A DNA stretch of 64,000 bases from Kribbella qitaiheensis. GTDB lineage: Bacteria > Actinomycetota > Actinomycetes > Propionibacteriales > Kribbellaceae. Position 1 is the first letter of the stretch. Every line of letters begins with the position of its first letter. A program made the position numbers and the translations under genes. Shown here piece by piece: positions 37,296 through 45,995 of the stretch. The notes under the pieces were generated by a model. That model saw nothing but the letters and a program-made list of their open reading frames with translations, was not told the origin of the DNA and searched no databases. The stretch is taken from contig NZ_CP043661.1 in NCBI RefSeq assembly GCF_014217565.1, forward strand, positions 7,130,001 to 7,194,000, given 5' to 3'.

Positions 37296-40181
37296 ATGGA
37301 GTTTCGTTTGCTGGGGGCGGTCGAAGTCCTGGACCGGGATGAGCCGGTGCCGTTGCCGCGGCGGCAGGAGCGGCTGGTGCTGGCGGCTTTGTTGCTGAGG
37401 GCGAATGAAGTCGTGCCGGTGGACGAGCTGGTGGATCTGTTGTGGCCGGAGGATCCGTCGGCGCAGGCGCGAAGTGCCTTGCAGGTCTATGTTTCGCGGT
37501 TGCGCAAGGCCGGGGTGCGGATCGAAGGGAGTCGTGCCGGGTACGCCGTACAGGTCGAGGCCGATGCGGTGGATCTGGGGCGGTTCAGGGAGTCGGTGGC
37601 TCGGGCTCGGGCCGTGCAGGATCCTGTCCTGCGGTCCGCCGGGCTCGCCGAGGCGCTTGGGTTGTGGCAGGGGAAACCGCTCGCGGAGGTGGCGTCGGAG
37701 CCGGTCCGGGTGCGGTTGACAGCCGGGATCGAGGAGGAACGCAGGACGGCGCTGGAAGACCGGATCGAGGCCGATCTCGCAGCGGGCAGGCAGAACCAGT
37801 TGGTGCCTGAGCTTCAGCGGTTGGTCGCGGCGGATCCGTTGCGCGAGCGGCTCGTGATCGCCTGGATGACCGCGCTTCATCGAGCCGGGCACAAACAGAG
37901 GGCACTGGCCGCGTACGCCGAACTGGCGGAGCGGCTGGCCGACGAGTACGGCGTGGATCCCGCGCCGGCGTTGCGACGGCTACACCTGGCGATCCTGCGA
38001 GACGACCCGTCCGCGATGGGGCCGGCCAAGCCATCGGCGCAGGGGACGACGCCGCGAGAGCTACCGGTCGACATCTCGCTGTTGGTGGGTCGGGACGAGC
38101 TGCTGGCGGCCGGCGTACGGGTGTTGACCGACGGAGCGCGCGAGCGGGTGGCAACCATCTGTCTTTGGGGTGCCGCTGGTGTCGGGAAGTCGGCCGCGGC
38201 GACGCGGATCGGGCATCTGGTGGCGGACGCGTTCCCGGACGGCCAACTGTTCGCACGGTTGCAGGACGTCGGGGGAGCGGCCGTGTCGGCCAGGACGCTG
38301 CTCGGCCGGATGCTGCGGTCGGTGGGGGTGGCAGCGGGAGCAGTGCCGGATTCACTCGAGGACCGGGTCGGGTTGTTCCGGGAGAAGACTGCCGGGTCGG
38401 CGCTGCTCGTAGTACTGGATGACGCGCTCGATGCCGAGACGGTGGACCAGCTTCTTCCGTCCGGACCGAGGTGTGCCGCGGTCGTCACGTCCCGCAAATC
38501 CCTGCCGGGGTTGAAGAGGGCGGTTCACACGCAGGTGCTGCCGCTCGATTCGACGACCGGCAACGACCTGCTGGCCAAGCTGATCGGCCGATCGCTGCGG
38601 GACCGGGCGGCGATCGAAAGCGTGGCGACCGCGTGCGCGGGTCTGCCGCTGGCGCTGAGGATCATCGGTTCGCGCCTTGCTTTGTCCGGCGACGACGCGC
38701 TGCCTGCGGTGGTGGGTGCGCTCGCGGACGAGGGGGCCCGGCTGGACTCGATGGTGGCCGGCGACCTCGCGGTACGGACCAGTCTGGATCGCAGCCTCAG
38801 CCTGGCGGAGCCGCGGACCCGGCAACTGCTCGCACGACTGTCCTTGGTCGGCGTGACCGAATTCCCGGTCTGGGTCGCGGCACCTCTGCTCGACACGGAC
38901 GAGTTGGCCGGCGAGGTCGCCTTCGATCAGCTCGTGGACCTCGGCCTGGTCGAACTCGCCGGACTGGAACCGTTCCGGCGCTACAAGATGCACGCGCTGG
39001 TCCGCTCGTACGCCGCCGAACAGCTCCCTCTGACAGGGGATTCGAGCCAGCCATGGCGTCGCTATCTTCAAGCGGTGCACCGGCTGACGGCTTTGGCCAA
39101 CTTCGGCATCAACCACGGCTGGACGGCCGCGGCGCATCTCCGGACGCCCGCGGCACCGGTGCTGCCGGATGCCGAGGCGGCGGTCGGGGCCGACCCGATC
39201 GGATGGTTCGACGCCACCTGGTCGCTGATCGATTCCGCGGCCCGGTCCGCACTCGGCGTCGGTACCGGCAGCGGCGAACCTGAACTCGCCGGCACAATCG
39301 GCCTGCTGCTGATCGGCTATTTCGGCCTCCGCGAGCTGCGCGGGCCACGCAACGACCTGCTGGCGACCATTGCGGAGGTCCTCGCGGAGACCGGTCCGCT
39401 CGAGCTCTCGGTCCGGATCGAGCTGGCCGGCTACACCTATCGTGCCGGCACTCCCGAAGTCCGCAGGAGTGAGGGCGAGCGCCTGCGCGAGCTCGCCGGG
39501 CAGACCGGCTCGCTCGACCTGCAGGCCCGCGCCGAACTGCAGCTCGCCGCTGCCTCGTTGCAGCTGGCCGACTATGACCGCGGCCGTGAGCACGGTCTCG
39601 CTGCGCTGGCCCTGAGCGAGCGGCCGGACGGGCCGACGCACCTGCGGTTCTTCGCGCTGCGGGATCTGACCCATCTCGCCGCGGAGCTGAAGGATTACGA
39701 GGCGGCCATTCGCTGGGGTGAGCAGGCCATCGGGCTTGCGCCGCCGGACAGCAACGTCCAGGGCGAGGCCCGGCTGCTGATCGGTGAGATTCACGCCGAG
39801 CTCGCACAGTACGACGACGCCGATGCGCAGCTGACGAAGGCGGTGGAGACTTTTCGCCTGCTGTCCCATGAGCACAACGAGGCGCGGGCCACCTGTTTGC
39901 TGGCGACGATCGCGGCGAAGCACGGCAGGGTCGACGAGGCCTGGGAGTTACTCGCCCGGCCCAAGGCCCTGCTGGCCACCGGTAGCTCCAACAGGTATCT
40001 GCTGCTCAGGATCCGGCTGGCCGAGGCCGACATCGCGATGACGGCCGGAGAGTACGAACAGGGCCGCCGGATCCGGCTCGACCTGCTGGTGGAGATCGTT
40101 GCCTCCGGCGACAAATCGGTGGAACAGTACATCCGCGAACTGATCGCCAACGACCCCCGCGACCCGGCGAACCAGCATTAG
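37296..40181 (+). CDS. AfsR-like SARP regulator with NB-ARC and TPR domains
   Basis: A 961-residue regulator. Residues 1-95 are the OmpR-type DNA-binding domain (RLLGAVEVLDRDEPVPLPRRQERLVLAALLL; ALQVYVSRLRK), 95-245 the BTAD activation domain, about 265-520 an NB-ARC ATPase with intact P-loop GAAGVGKSAAATRIG and GLPLALRIIG, and from about 600 helical repeats of TPR type (AIRWGEQAIGLAPP, EARLLIGEIHAELAQYDDADAQLTKAVETF). Such proteins integrate signals to activate secondary-metabolism or nutrient genes. ATG 37296 begins the conserved domain. It is full length, unlike the truncated SARP at 29333, with which it shares domain order. Confidence 0.93.
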   Translation: MEFRLLGAVEVLDRDEPVPLPRRQERLVLAALLLRANEVVPVDELVDLLWPEDPSAQARSALQVYVSRLRKAGVRIEGSRAGYAVQVEADAVDLGRFRESVARARAVQDPVLRSAGLAEALGLWQGKPLAEVASEPVRVRLTAGIEEERRTALEDRIEADLAAGRQNQLVPELQRLVAADPLRERLVIAWMTALHRAGHKQRALAAYAELAERLADEYGVDPAPALRRLHLAILRDDPSAMGPAKPSAQGTTPRELPVDISLLVGRDELLAAGVRVLTDGARERVATICLWGAAGVGKSAAATRIGHLVADAFPDGQLFARLQDVGGAAVSARTLLGRMLRSVGVAAGAVPDSLEDRVGLFREKTAGSALLVVLDDALDAETVDQLLPSGPRCAAVVTSRKSLPGLKRAVHTQVLPLDSTTGNDLLAKLIGRSLRDRAAIESVATACAGLPLALRIIGSRLALSGDDALPAVVGALADEGARLDSMVAGDLAVRTSLDRSLSLAEPRTRQLLARLSLVGVTEFPVWVAAPLLDTDELAGEVAFDQLVDLGLVELAGLEPFRRYKMHALVRSYAAEQLPLTGDSSQPWRRYLQAVHRLTALANFGINHGWTAAAHLRTPAAPVLPDAEAAVGADPIGWFDATWSLIDSAARSALGVGTGSGEPELAGTIGLLLIGYFGLRELRGPRNDLLATIAEVLAETGPLELSVRIELAGYTYRAGTPEVRRSEGERLRELAGQTGSLDLQARAELQLAAASLQLADYDRGREHGLAALALSERPDGPTHLRFFALRDLTHLAAELKDYEAAIRWGEQAIGLAPPDSNVQGEARLLIGEIHAELAQYDDADAQLTKAVETFRLLSHEHNEARATCLLATIAAKHGRVDEAWELLARPKALLATGSSNRYLLLRIRLAEADIAMTAGEYEQGRRIRLDLLVEIVASGDKSVEQYIRELIANDPRDPANQH

Positions 40182-40187
40182 CGAGGG

Positions 40188-40271
40188 CTGCTCCGCCAGG
40201 GTGAGCCGGTTCCGGTCGCCGAGCTGGTCGATCTGGTCTGGCCGAAGGAGCCGCCGAGCGACGCGAGAGGT
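40188..40271 (+). pseudogene. SARP N-terminal domain remnant
   Basis: Directly after the stop of the large SARP, and in the same frame, 28 codons read LLRQGEPVPVAELVDLVWPK... then EPPSDARG. This matches residues of the SARP DNA-binding domain (compare LLRANEVVPVDELVDLLWPE in the preceding gene), but has no start and diverges after ARG. It is a relic of another SARP gene or of a partial duplication. Confidence 0.75.
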
Positions 40272-40297
40272 TTTGTAATCACGGTAGGACAAGAGAA

Positions 40298-40331
40298 CGG
40301 ACCGTCGCTCCGGGCGGGGAGCGACGGTCCG
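40298..40331. terminator. Bidirectional terminator hairpin
   Basis: A 14-bp perfect stem (40298-40311 with 40318-40331) with a six-base loop between the convergent SARP gene and sugar permease gene. It can serve both strands. Confidence 0.85.
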
Positions 40332-40404
40332 CGTATGAGGGTGTTGCGGTTGGAGCGGCGGGCCCCCGCCGATGCAGGGGTCTGACGAGGGCCCACCGAG
40401 TCGG

Positions 40405-41700
40405 TTACGCCCTGCCGTGCGCCTGACGGCTGCGACGGCTGAGGGAGTCGATCGTGACGGCGATCAGCAGCACGCCGGCGGTCACCATGTAGCGAACGCT
40501 GGAGTCCAGGCTGAGCAGTGCGAGGCCGTTGGAGATCGACATGATCACCAGCGCGCCGAGCAGTGCGGAGTACGCCGATCCGCGGCCGCCGAAGAGGCTG
40601 GTGCCACCGATGACGGCAGCGGCGATCGCGTTCAGGTTGGTGTCGGCGCCACCGCTGCTCTGGTTCACCGCGATCAGCCGGGCTGCGGCCAGGATGCCGC
40701 CGACGGCGGCGAAGGTGGAGCAGGCCGCGAAGACCGACAGGTAGATGAACCGGACGTTGATACCGGCGCGCCGGGCCGCCTCGACGTTGCCGCCGACCGC
40801 GACCACCGAGCGACCCCAGCGGGTCCGCCGGATCATGAAGTCGGTGGCCAGCACCAGGACCACGAAGAACAGGAACATCGACGAGACGCCGCGGTCACCG
40901 TTCAGCACCAGGACCGGGATCAGCAGCACCAGGGCGAGCGCCCCGGCCTTGATCGCGATCATCGTGGTGGGCGCCGCGGACAGCCCCGCCGTCACGCGGG
41001 CGCCTCGGTTGCGCAGCCGGCTGAAGGCGTACGCCGCGACGACCACCACGATCAGCCCGTACGCGATCGCGGGCGACAGGAAGCTCTGGGTGGCGAACTT
41101 GACGATGCCGGAGTCGAACGGGATGTTCAGCGTGCCTTCCTTGCCCAGCACCAGCAACTGCAGGCCGAGGAAGCCGAGCAGACCGGCCAGCGTGATGACG
41201 AAGCTGGGCACCCCGAACCGGGTGTACAACGCGCCGTAGAACAAGCCGATCACCAGGCCGAGCACCGCGGCGGCGAGCAGCGAGAGCACCAACGGCCAGC
41301 CCTTGTTCACGAACGTCACGCCGAGGACCGCGGCGGCCAGGCCGCTGACGGAACCGACGGACAGGTCGATCTCACCCAGCAGCAGGACCAGAACGATGCC
41401 CAGGGCAATGACCCCGACCGAGGTGGTCTGCAGGGTCAGGTTGACCAGGTTGCGGCTGGACAGGAAGGAGCTGTTGGCGATCTGGAAGACGGCCCAGATG
41501 ATGATCAGCCCGACCACCACCGGGACCGAGCCCAGGTCGCCGGAACGGAGCCGGGACGTGAAGGCCGAGATCGCGCCGCTGACGCCGTGGCTGGCGATCA
41601 GGCGCTCGTCCTGCAGATCGGCGGGCAGCGAGGCCGCGTCCTGCGCTTCCGGCACGGTGTCCTGCACGGGTGCCGTCGATCCGTCGACCGGGGTGGTCAT
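40405..41700 (-). CDS. Sugar ABC permease (XylH/RbsC-like)
   Basis: A 431-residue permease with about ten or more membrane segments of the BPD_transp_2 family. Typical motifs are LLGEIDLSVGSVSGLAAAVLG and AARRAGINVRFIYLSVFAACSTFAAVGGILAAARL. The family imports pentoses, hexoses or related sugars. The gene is third in an operon with binding protein and ATPase; ATG 41700 overlaps the ATPase stop (ATGA). An N-terminal hydrophilic extension of about 45 residues is present. Confidence 0.95.
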   Translation of the reverse strand: MTTPVDGSTAPVQDTVPEAQDAASLPADLQDERLIASHGVSGAISAFTSRLRSGDLGSVPVVVGLIIIWAVFQIANSSFLSSRNLVNLTLQTTSVGVIALGIVLVLLLGEIDLSVGSVSGLAAAVLGVTFVNKGWPLVLSLLAAAVLGLVIGLFYGALYTRFGVPSFVITLAGLLGFLGLQLLVLGKEGTLNIPFDSGIVKFATQSFLSPAIAYGLIVVVVAAYAFSRLRNRGARVTAGLSAAPTTMIAIKAGALALVLLIPVLVLNGDRGVSSMFLFFVVLVLATDFMIRRTRWGRSVVAVGGNVEAARRAGINVRFIYLSVFAACSTFAAVGGILAAARLIAVNQSSGGADTNLNAIAAAVIGGTSLFGGRGSAYSALLGALVIMSISNGLALLSLDSSVRYMVTAGVLLIAVTIDSLSRRSRQAHGRA

Positions 41701-42512
41701 GATGCGGAACCTTCCTGCCGGGTCCGGCGCGCCGCGCGCTCGGAGACTGCGTTGTCCGTGGCACCGGTGATCGCGGCGATGATGTCCTGGGTCTTGGTCT
41801 CGCTGACCGTGAAGACCCCGTTGTTACGACCGAGCCGCAGTACCGCGACCCGGTCCGCGACCGCCATCACGTCGGCCATGTTGTGGCTGATCAGGATGAC
41901 CGCGAGACCACGCTCGCGGAGTCGCTCGACCAGGTTGAGTACCTCGGCGGTCTGAGCTACGCCGAGTGCCGCGGTCGGCTCGTCGAGCATCACGACCTTG
42001 GGCTGGCCGAGCAGGCTGCGGGCGATCGCGACCGTCTGCCGCTGACCGCCCGACAGGCTGGCCACCGGGATCCGGACGCTCGGGATCTTGGCGGACAGCT
42101 GGCGGAGCAGCTCCCAGGAGGAGCGCTCCATCTCGACCTCGTCGAGCACGTTGCCCCTGCGCAGCTCGCGTCCGAGGTACAGGTTCGCGACCACGTCCAG
42201 GTTGTCGCACAGGGCCAGGTCCTGGAAGACGGTGGCGATTCCGAGCTGCTGGGCCTCGGCCGGGCTGCCTACTCTCACCTCCACCCCGTCGAACACCATC
42301 GTGCCGTCGTCAGCGGTATAGACACCGGCGATGGTCTTCACCAGCGTCGACTTGCCGGCGCCGTTGTCGCCGACGAGCGCGAGTACCTCACCGGCCCGGA
42401 CATCGAGCTCGATGTTCTTCAGCGCCTGGACGGCACCGAACCGCTTCGAGACGCCACGCAGCGACAGCACCGTGCCGGTGCTCACTGGTGCGGGGGTGGG
42501 AGTGACAGTCAT
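41697..42512 (-). CDS. Sugar ABC ATPase, single domain (XylG/FrcA-like)
   Basis: A 271-residue ATPase with Walker A GDNGAGKSTLVKTIAG, signature ASLSGGQRQTVAIARSL and Walker B VVMLDEPTAALGV. RbsA/XylG proteins normally have two fused ATPase domains; this one has a single domain, as in the FrcA-like group, and probably acts as a homodimer. It sits between the binding-protein gene (with a hairpin in the gap) and the permease gene (overlapping). Confidence 0.95.
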   Translation of the reverse strand: MTVTPTPAPVSTGTVLSLRGVSKRFGAVQALKNIELDVRAGEVLALVGDNGAGKSTLVKTIAGVYTADDGTMVFDGVEVRVGSPAEAQQLGIATVFQDLALCDNLDVVANLYLGRELRRGNVLDEVEMERSSWELLRQLSAKIPSVRIPVASLSGGQRQTVAIARSLLGQPKVVMLDEPTAALGVAQTAEVLNLVERLRERGLAVILISHNMADVMAVADRVAVLRLGRNNGVFTVSETKTQDIIAAITGATDNAVSERAARRTRQEGSAS

Positions 42513-42547
42513 TGATCAGCCTCCTGAGGCTTACGAACACACACGTG

Positions 42548-42580
42548 TCCGGTGTGCCCCGGGACGAAGGGCACACCGGA
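42548..42580 (-). terminator. Intra-operon attenuator hairpin after sugar-binding-protein gene
   Basis: A 12-bp perfect stem (42548-42559 with 42569-42580) lies eight bases after the binding-protein stop and before the ATPase start. It mirrors the arrangement in the peptide transporter and likely biases expression toward the binding protein. Confidence 0.8.
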
Positions 42581-42588
42581 ACGGGGGA

Positions 42589-43662
42589 TTACTTCAGGCC
42601 GGCCGCGGTGCAGGCTGCCTGGAACGACGCGGTGCAGATGTCGGTGACCTTGTAGATCCCGTCCTTCACCACAGTGTCGTTGATGTTGGCCTTGGTGACG
42701 GCGATCGGGTCGAGAATCGTCGCCGGGACGCCCTTGAAGTCGCTGGTCGAGTCGGCCTTGCCACCACTGGCGAGCGCGACGGCGGCCTTGGCGGCGGCCT
42801 CGGCCTGCGGCTTGACGGCCTTATAGATGGTCATCGCCTGGTCGCCGGAGACGATCCGCTGGATCGCGGCGAGCTCGGAGTCCTGACCGGTGACCGGCGG
42901 CAGCGGCTTCACGCCACCACCCTTGAGGGCCGCGATGGCGCCACCGGCGGTGCCGTCGTTGGCGGCGTAGACGCCGACGAGGCCGTTCTTGATCGCGCTC
43001 AGCTGGCCTTCCATCCAGGCCTGGGCCTTGTCCGGGCTCCAGTCCGGGGTGTCGAACTCAGCCGCGATCTTGTAGCCGCTGGCGTCGAGCACGCTGTGCG
43101 CGCCCTTCTTGAAGTCGGCCGCGTTCGGGTCGGTCGGCGAGCCGTTGATGACGGCCAGGTTGCCGGCGGTCTTGCCGGCCGCCTTCAGGGTGTCGAGCAG
43201 GGTCTGCGCCTGCAGCTTGCCGACCGTCTCGTTGTCGAACGAGACGTAGTAGTTCGCGCCGTCGATGAAGCGGTCGTAGGCGATGACCGGGACGTTCTGC
43301 GCCTTCGCGGCGGCGACGACCGCGGCGGCGGCCTTGCCGTCGACCGGGTCGAGGACGAGCACCTTGGCGCCCTGGGTCAGCGCGGCCTCAGCCTGCGTCT
43401 GCTGCTTCGCGGCGTCCTGGTCGGCGTTGCTGTAGATCAGCTCGCAGTCGGCACAGTCGGTCTTGAGGGCCGCGGTGAACAGCGGCCGGTCGAGGCTCTC
43501 GTACCGGGTGGTCTTCGACTCGGGGAGCAGCAGCGCGATCTTGTTGCCGGACTTGCCACCGGCGGAGTCGGACTTGTCGTCCGACCCACAAGCGGCCAAC
43601 GAGAGGGCAACGGCGGTGACGGCGATGCCGAGGCCGAGCAGACGGGTTGGTGAGACGGACAT
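42589..43662 (-). CDS. Sugar-binding lipoprotein of ABC importer (XylF-like)
   Basis: A 357-residue Peripla_BP_4-type receptor. The signal MSVSPTRLLGLGIAVTAVAL ends in a lipobox LAACG, followed by a charged linker. The mature part has KIALLLPESKTTRYESLDRP, VPVIAYDRFI, GVYAANDGTAGG and VTGQDSEL, the binding-fold motifs of xylose/ribose-type receptors. AGGAG precedes ATG 43662. A double palindrome and a ROK repressor gene sit directly upstream, so expression is presumably induced by the sugar. Confidence 0.95.
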   Translation of the reverse strand: MSVSPTRLLGLGIAVTAVALSLAACGSDDKSDSAGGKSGNKIALLLPESKTTRYESLDRPLFTAALKTDCADCELIYSNADQDAAKQQTQAEAALTQGAKVLVLDPVDGKAAAAVVAAAKAQNVPVIAYDRFIDGANYYVSFDNETVGKLQAQTLLDTLKAAGKTAGNLAVINGSPTDPNAADFKKGAHSVLDASGYKIAAEFDTPDWSPDKAQAWMEGQLSAIKNGLVGVYAANDGTAGGAIAALKGGGVKPLPPVTGQDSELAAIQRIVSGDQAMTIYKAVKPQAEAAAKAAVALASGGKADSTSDFKGVPATILDPIAVTKANINDTVVKDGIYKVTDICTASFQAACTAAGLK

Positions 43663-43722
43663 AGTGCAACTCCTTGACGTGAGGGCCCGAGTAGGCCTGA
43701 GCAGAGTCAAGGGCAGAACCAG

Positions 43723-43748
43723 CCTTGACGTCAAGGCTTGAATTCAAG
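43723..43748. promoter_or_regulatory. Tandem palindromic operator, probably for the ROK repressor
   Basis: Two adjoining palindromes, CCTTGACGTCAAGG (43723-43736) and CTTGAATTCAAG (43737-43748), have centres 13 bp apart. A further half-site CCTTGACG occurs near 43672. They lie 61-86 bases upstream of the binding-protein ATG and 18 bases after the ROK stop. Shared CTTGA...TCAAG arms suggest one dimeric regulator. Confidence 0.65.
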
Positions 43749-43765
43749 AAATAGACATATCGTTG

Positions 43766-44956
43766 TTACACGGCTGTCTCGGCAGGCCTGGCGGCTCGTG
43801 CATGGCTGAGGACGGATGCCAACTCAATGGCACCGAGCACATCCGCTTCGTCACCGAGTTCGGCCCGCCGTAACTCCACCGTCGCGGCCGCGCTCGGGAT
43901 CGCGCACCGGTCCAGCGCCTCCCGGAGCGGGTCCAGGATCAGGTCCCCGGCCTCGGCCATCTTGCCGCCGACCACGATCACCTCGGGGTTGAACAGGTTC
44001 ACCAGGCCGGCCACGGCGACCCCGACCCGGCGGCCCGCGTCCTCGATCACCCGGCGGCAGCCGAGATCGCCGGCCAGCGCCCGGGTGACGACATCGCGGA
44101 GGCGGAGCGCGCCGTGCGACGCCGCGAGGCTGCTGAGCAAGGCGCGAGAGCCGACGAAGGTGTCCAGGCAGCCGCGGTTCCCGCACCGGCAGATCGGGCC
44201 GTTCTCGTCGATCGTGAGGTGCCCGATCTCGCCCGCCGTACCGGCCGAGCCGCGGAACACTTCACCGCCGAGCACGATGCCCGCGCCCACGCCGTACGAG
44301 AACTTCAGGTAACAGCCGTGCTGGACGCCGCGGAGCGCGCCGGCCCTCAGCTCGCCCAGTGCGGCCAGGTTCGCGGTGTTGTCGAGGACGACGGGGGCGC
44401 GGAGGTGACCGGCCATCGCCGCGGCGACGTTGACGCCGCGCCAGCCCGGCAGGACGGTGTCGGAACCGGCCTCGCCGCTGACGGAGTCGACCGGCGTGGG
44501 TAGGCCGAAGCCGATCGCGCCGATGTCCTCGACGCTCGCGCCGACCGTCTCGGCCAGGTCGGCGAGCAGCCGGGCGGCGCGCTCCATCCCGTCGTCGGCG
44601 ACGTGGTCGGCCTGCAGCGGCATCAGTTGCTGGGCAAGGATCTCGCGGCTCTCGGAGGCGATCGCGACCCGGACGTCACGTTCGCCGAACGCGACCCCGG
44701 CCAGCAGTCCGCCGCCCGAAGCCAGCGATACCAGTACTGCGCGGCGCCCGTTGCGGATGCTGCGGGACAGGCCCACCAGGCCGGCGTGATCGAGCTCCTT
44801 GACCATGTTCGACACGGTCGCGGCGGACAGTCCGGACGCGGCGGCGATCTCGACCTGCGTCAACGGCCCGTGCTGCCGGACAACCCCCAGGACGCGCTCG
44901 CGGTTGGCTTCGCGAAGCGAAGCCTGCGAGCCAGGCGCTGGACGAGTTGCATTCAT
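43766..44956 (-). CDS. ROK-family transcriptional repressor (NagC/XylR type)
   Basis: A 396-residue protein: a winged helix-turn-helix at residues 15-75 (LTQVEIAAASGLSAATVSNMVKEL), then a ROK sugar-kinase fold with IGFGLPTPVD, GVGAGIVLGGEVFRGSAGTAGEIGH and the zinc site CRCGNRGCLDTF. Such regulators release DNA when bound to a sugar. It is immediately upstream of, and co-oriented with, the sugar importer. ATG 44956 precedes the conserved SLREANRERVL. Candidate operators lie just beyond its 3' end. Confidence 0.94.
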   Translation of the reverse strand: MNATRPAPGSQASLREANRERVLGVVRQHGPLTQVEIAAASGLSAATVSNMVKELDHAGLVGLSRSIRNGRRAVLVSLASGGGLLAGVAFGERDVRVAIASESREILAQQLMPLQADHVADDGMERAARLLADLAETVGASVEDIGAIGFGLPTPVDSVSGEAGSDTVLPGWRGVNVAAAMAGHLRAPVVLDNTANLAALGELRAGALRGVQHGCYLKFSYGVGAGIVLGGEVFRGSAGTAGEIGHLTIDENGPICRCGNRGCLDTFVGSRALLSSLAASHGALRLRDVVTRALAGDLGCRRVIEDAGRRVGVAVAGLVNLFNPEVIVVGGKMAEAGDLILDPLREALDRCAIPSAAATVELRRAELGDEADVLGAIELASVLSHARAARPAETAV

Positions 44957-45109
44957 TACATAAAGATAACGGATCGCGGCGCTTTCGCAGCCTCTGGATT
45001 TTTCCCCACCCGGAAAGTGATCGCCATGTGTCCTCGTCATTACGCGTAGTCCTGTCCGCCTCAATCCCCGCGAGGACACTAATGCACCCACCGGTCAAGG
45101 ACACCACTT

Positions 45110-45157
45110 TTGCGTCCGAACGGCCGTGGGGCAGGACCCTCGGTTGTTCGGACGCAA
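45110..45157. repeat. 48-bp palindromic repeat, copy 3 (inverted)
   Basis: Ends TTGCGTCCGAAC (45110-45121) and GTTCGGACGCAA (45146-45157). Its reverse complement aligns with copies 1 and 2 through the centre (ACCGAGGGTC...CCCAC). The A-T pair at position 3 of the stem in copies 1 and 2 is G-C here, a compensatory change. It begins three bases beyond the cobS stop. Confidence 0.85.
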
Positions 45158-45160
45158 GCT

Positions 45161-45937
45161 TCAGTTGACGAGGGCCAGGGTGAGGAGGGCCGCTGGTAGG
45201 GCCAATTCGACCGCTGCACCGAGGACGTCGCCGGTGATGCCGCCGAAGGCCGTGCGGGCCCGACGGACCGCTAGCAGGCCGACGACGACGGCGAAAAGGA
45301 CGGCCAGTGCCGCGCCGATCCGCTCCGAGTTGCCGGTGGTGGTGAACCAGGCGAGACCCACGGCGGCGACAGCTGCGACGGCCGTGGCGACGGCAGCAGC
45401 GATCGTGGGGACGGTGCCCGCGACCATGGCGCCGAGACCGTCCGGTCGGGCCGAGGGGACGATCGGACGGCAGGACCAGGGCAGAGTGAGGCGGCTGGCG
45501 ACGGTGGCGATGAGGATCGCCTGCCAACCGAAGCCGGCCTGCACGCAGGCGGTGAGGGCGGCGACATCGATCAACAGGACGGCGATGATCGAGACGACAC
45601 CGAAGGGGCCGATGTCGCTCTGCTTCATGATCCGGAGCATCGTCTCGCGGTCCCGCCGGCTGCCGAGCCCGTCCGCGGTGTCGGCGAGTCCGTCCAGATG
45701 CAGCGCGCCGGACAAGGCGGTCAGCACGAGCACACCTAGTACGGCGGCCAGGAGGGGTGCGCTTGGCTGCAGTGCGTGGACGCCGGCGACGACACCGGCC
45801 GCGATGCCGCCGAGCACCAGCCCGACCGCCGGTGCGAGCACCATCGCTTGACCAGCCACGGCCCGGTCGACCTTGCCCGGCATGGGCGCAGGGAGCACGG
45901 ACAAAGTGCCGAGTGCGAGCTTGGCGCCGTCCCTCAT
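45161..45937 (-). CDS. cobS: Adenosylcobinamide-GDP ribazoletransferase (CobS)
   Basis: A 258-residue membrane enzyme joining alpha-ribazole to adenosylcobinamide-GDP in the last steps of cobalamin assembly. Motifs: TLSVLPAP near the N-terminus, ALHLDGLADTADGLG with metal-binding aspartates, MKQSDIGPFGV, and about six hydrophobic segments. It is the last gene of a minus-strand run from about 52.2 kb, 58 bases after cobU. A 48-bp palindrome follows and may terminate the transcript. Confidence 0.95.
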   Translation of the reverse strand: MRDGAKLALGTLSVLPAPMPGKVDRAVAGQAMVLAPAVGLVLGGIAAGVVAGVHALQPSAPLLAAVLGVLVLTALSGALHLDGLADTADGLGSRRDRETMLRIMKQSDIGPFGVVSIIAVLLIDVAALTACVQAGFGWQAILIATVASRLTLPWSCRPIVPSARPDGLGAMVAGTVPTIAAAVATAVAAVAAVGLAWFTTTGNSERIGAALAVLFAVVVGLLAVRRARTAFGGITGDVLGAAVELALPAALLTLALVN

Positions 45938-45995
45938 GTCGCGACGCCCGTCATGTCGCGCCGCGCCGCCCTGGCGTCGGTTCGGTGGTGGCTGC

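Noticed and set aside
40372..41955. Long plus-strand frame opposite the sugar permease and ATPase
   Set aside because: Extremely Gln/Asp/Arg/His-rich, without domains; the minus-strand permease and ATPase are certain.
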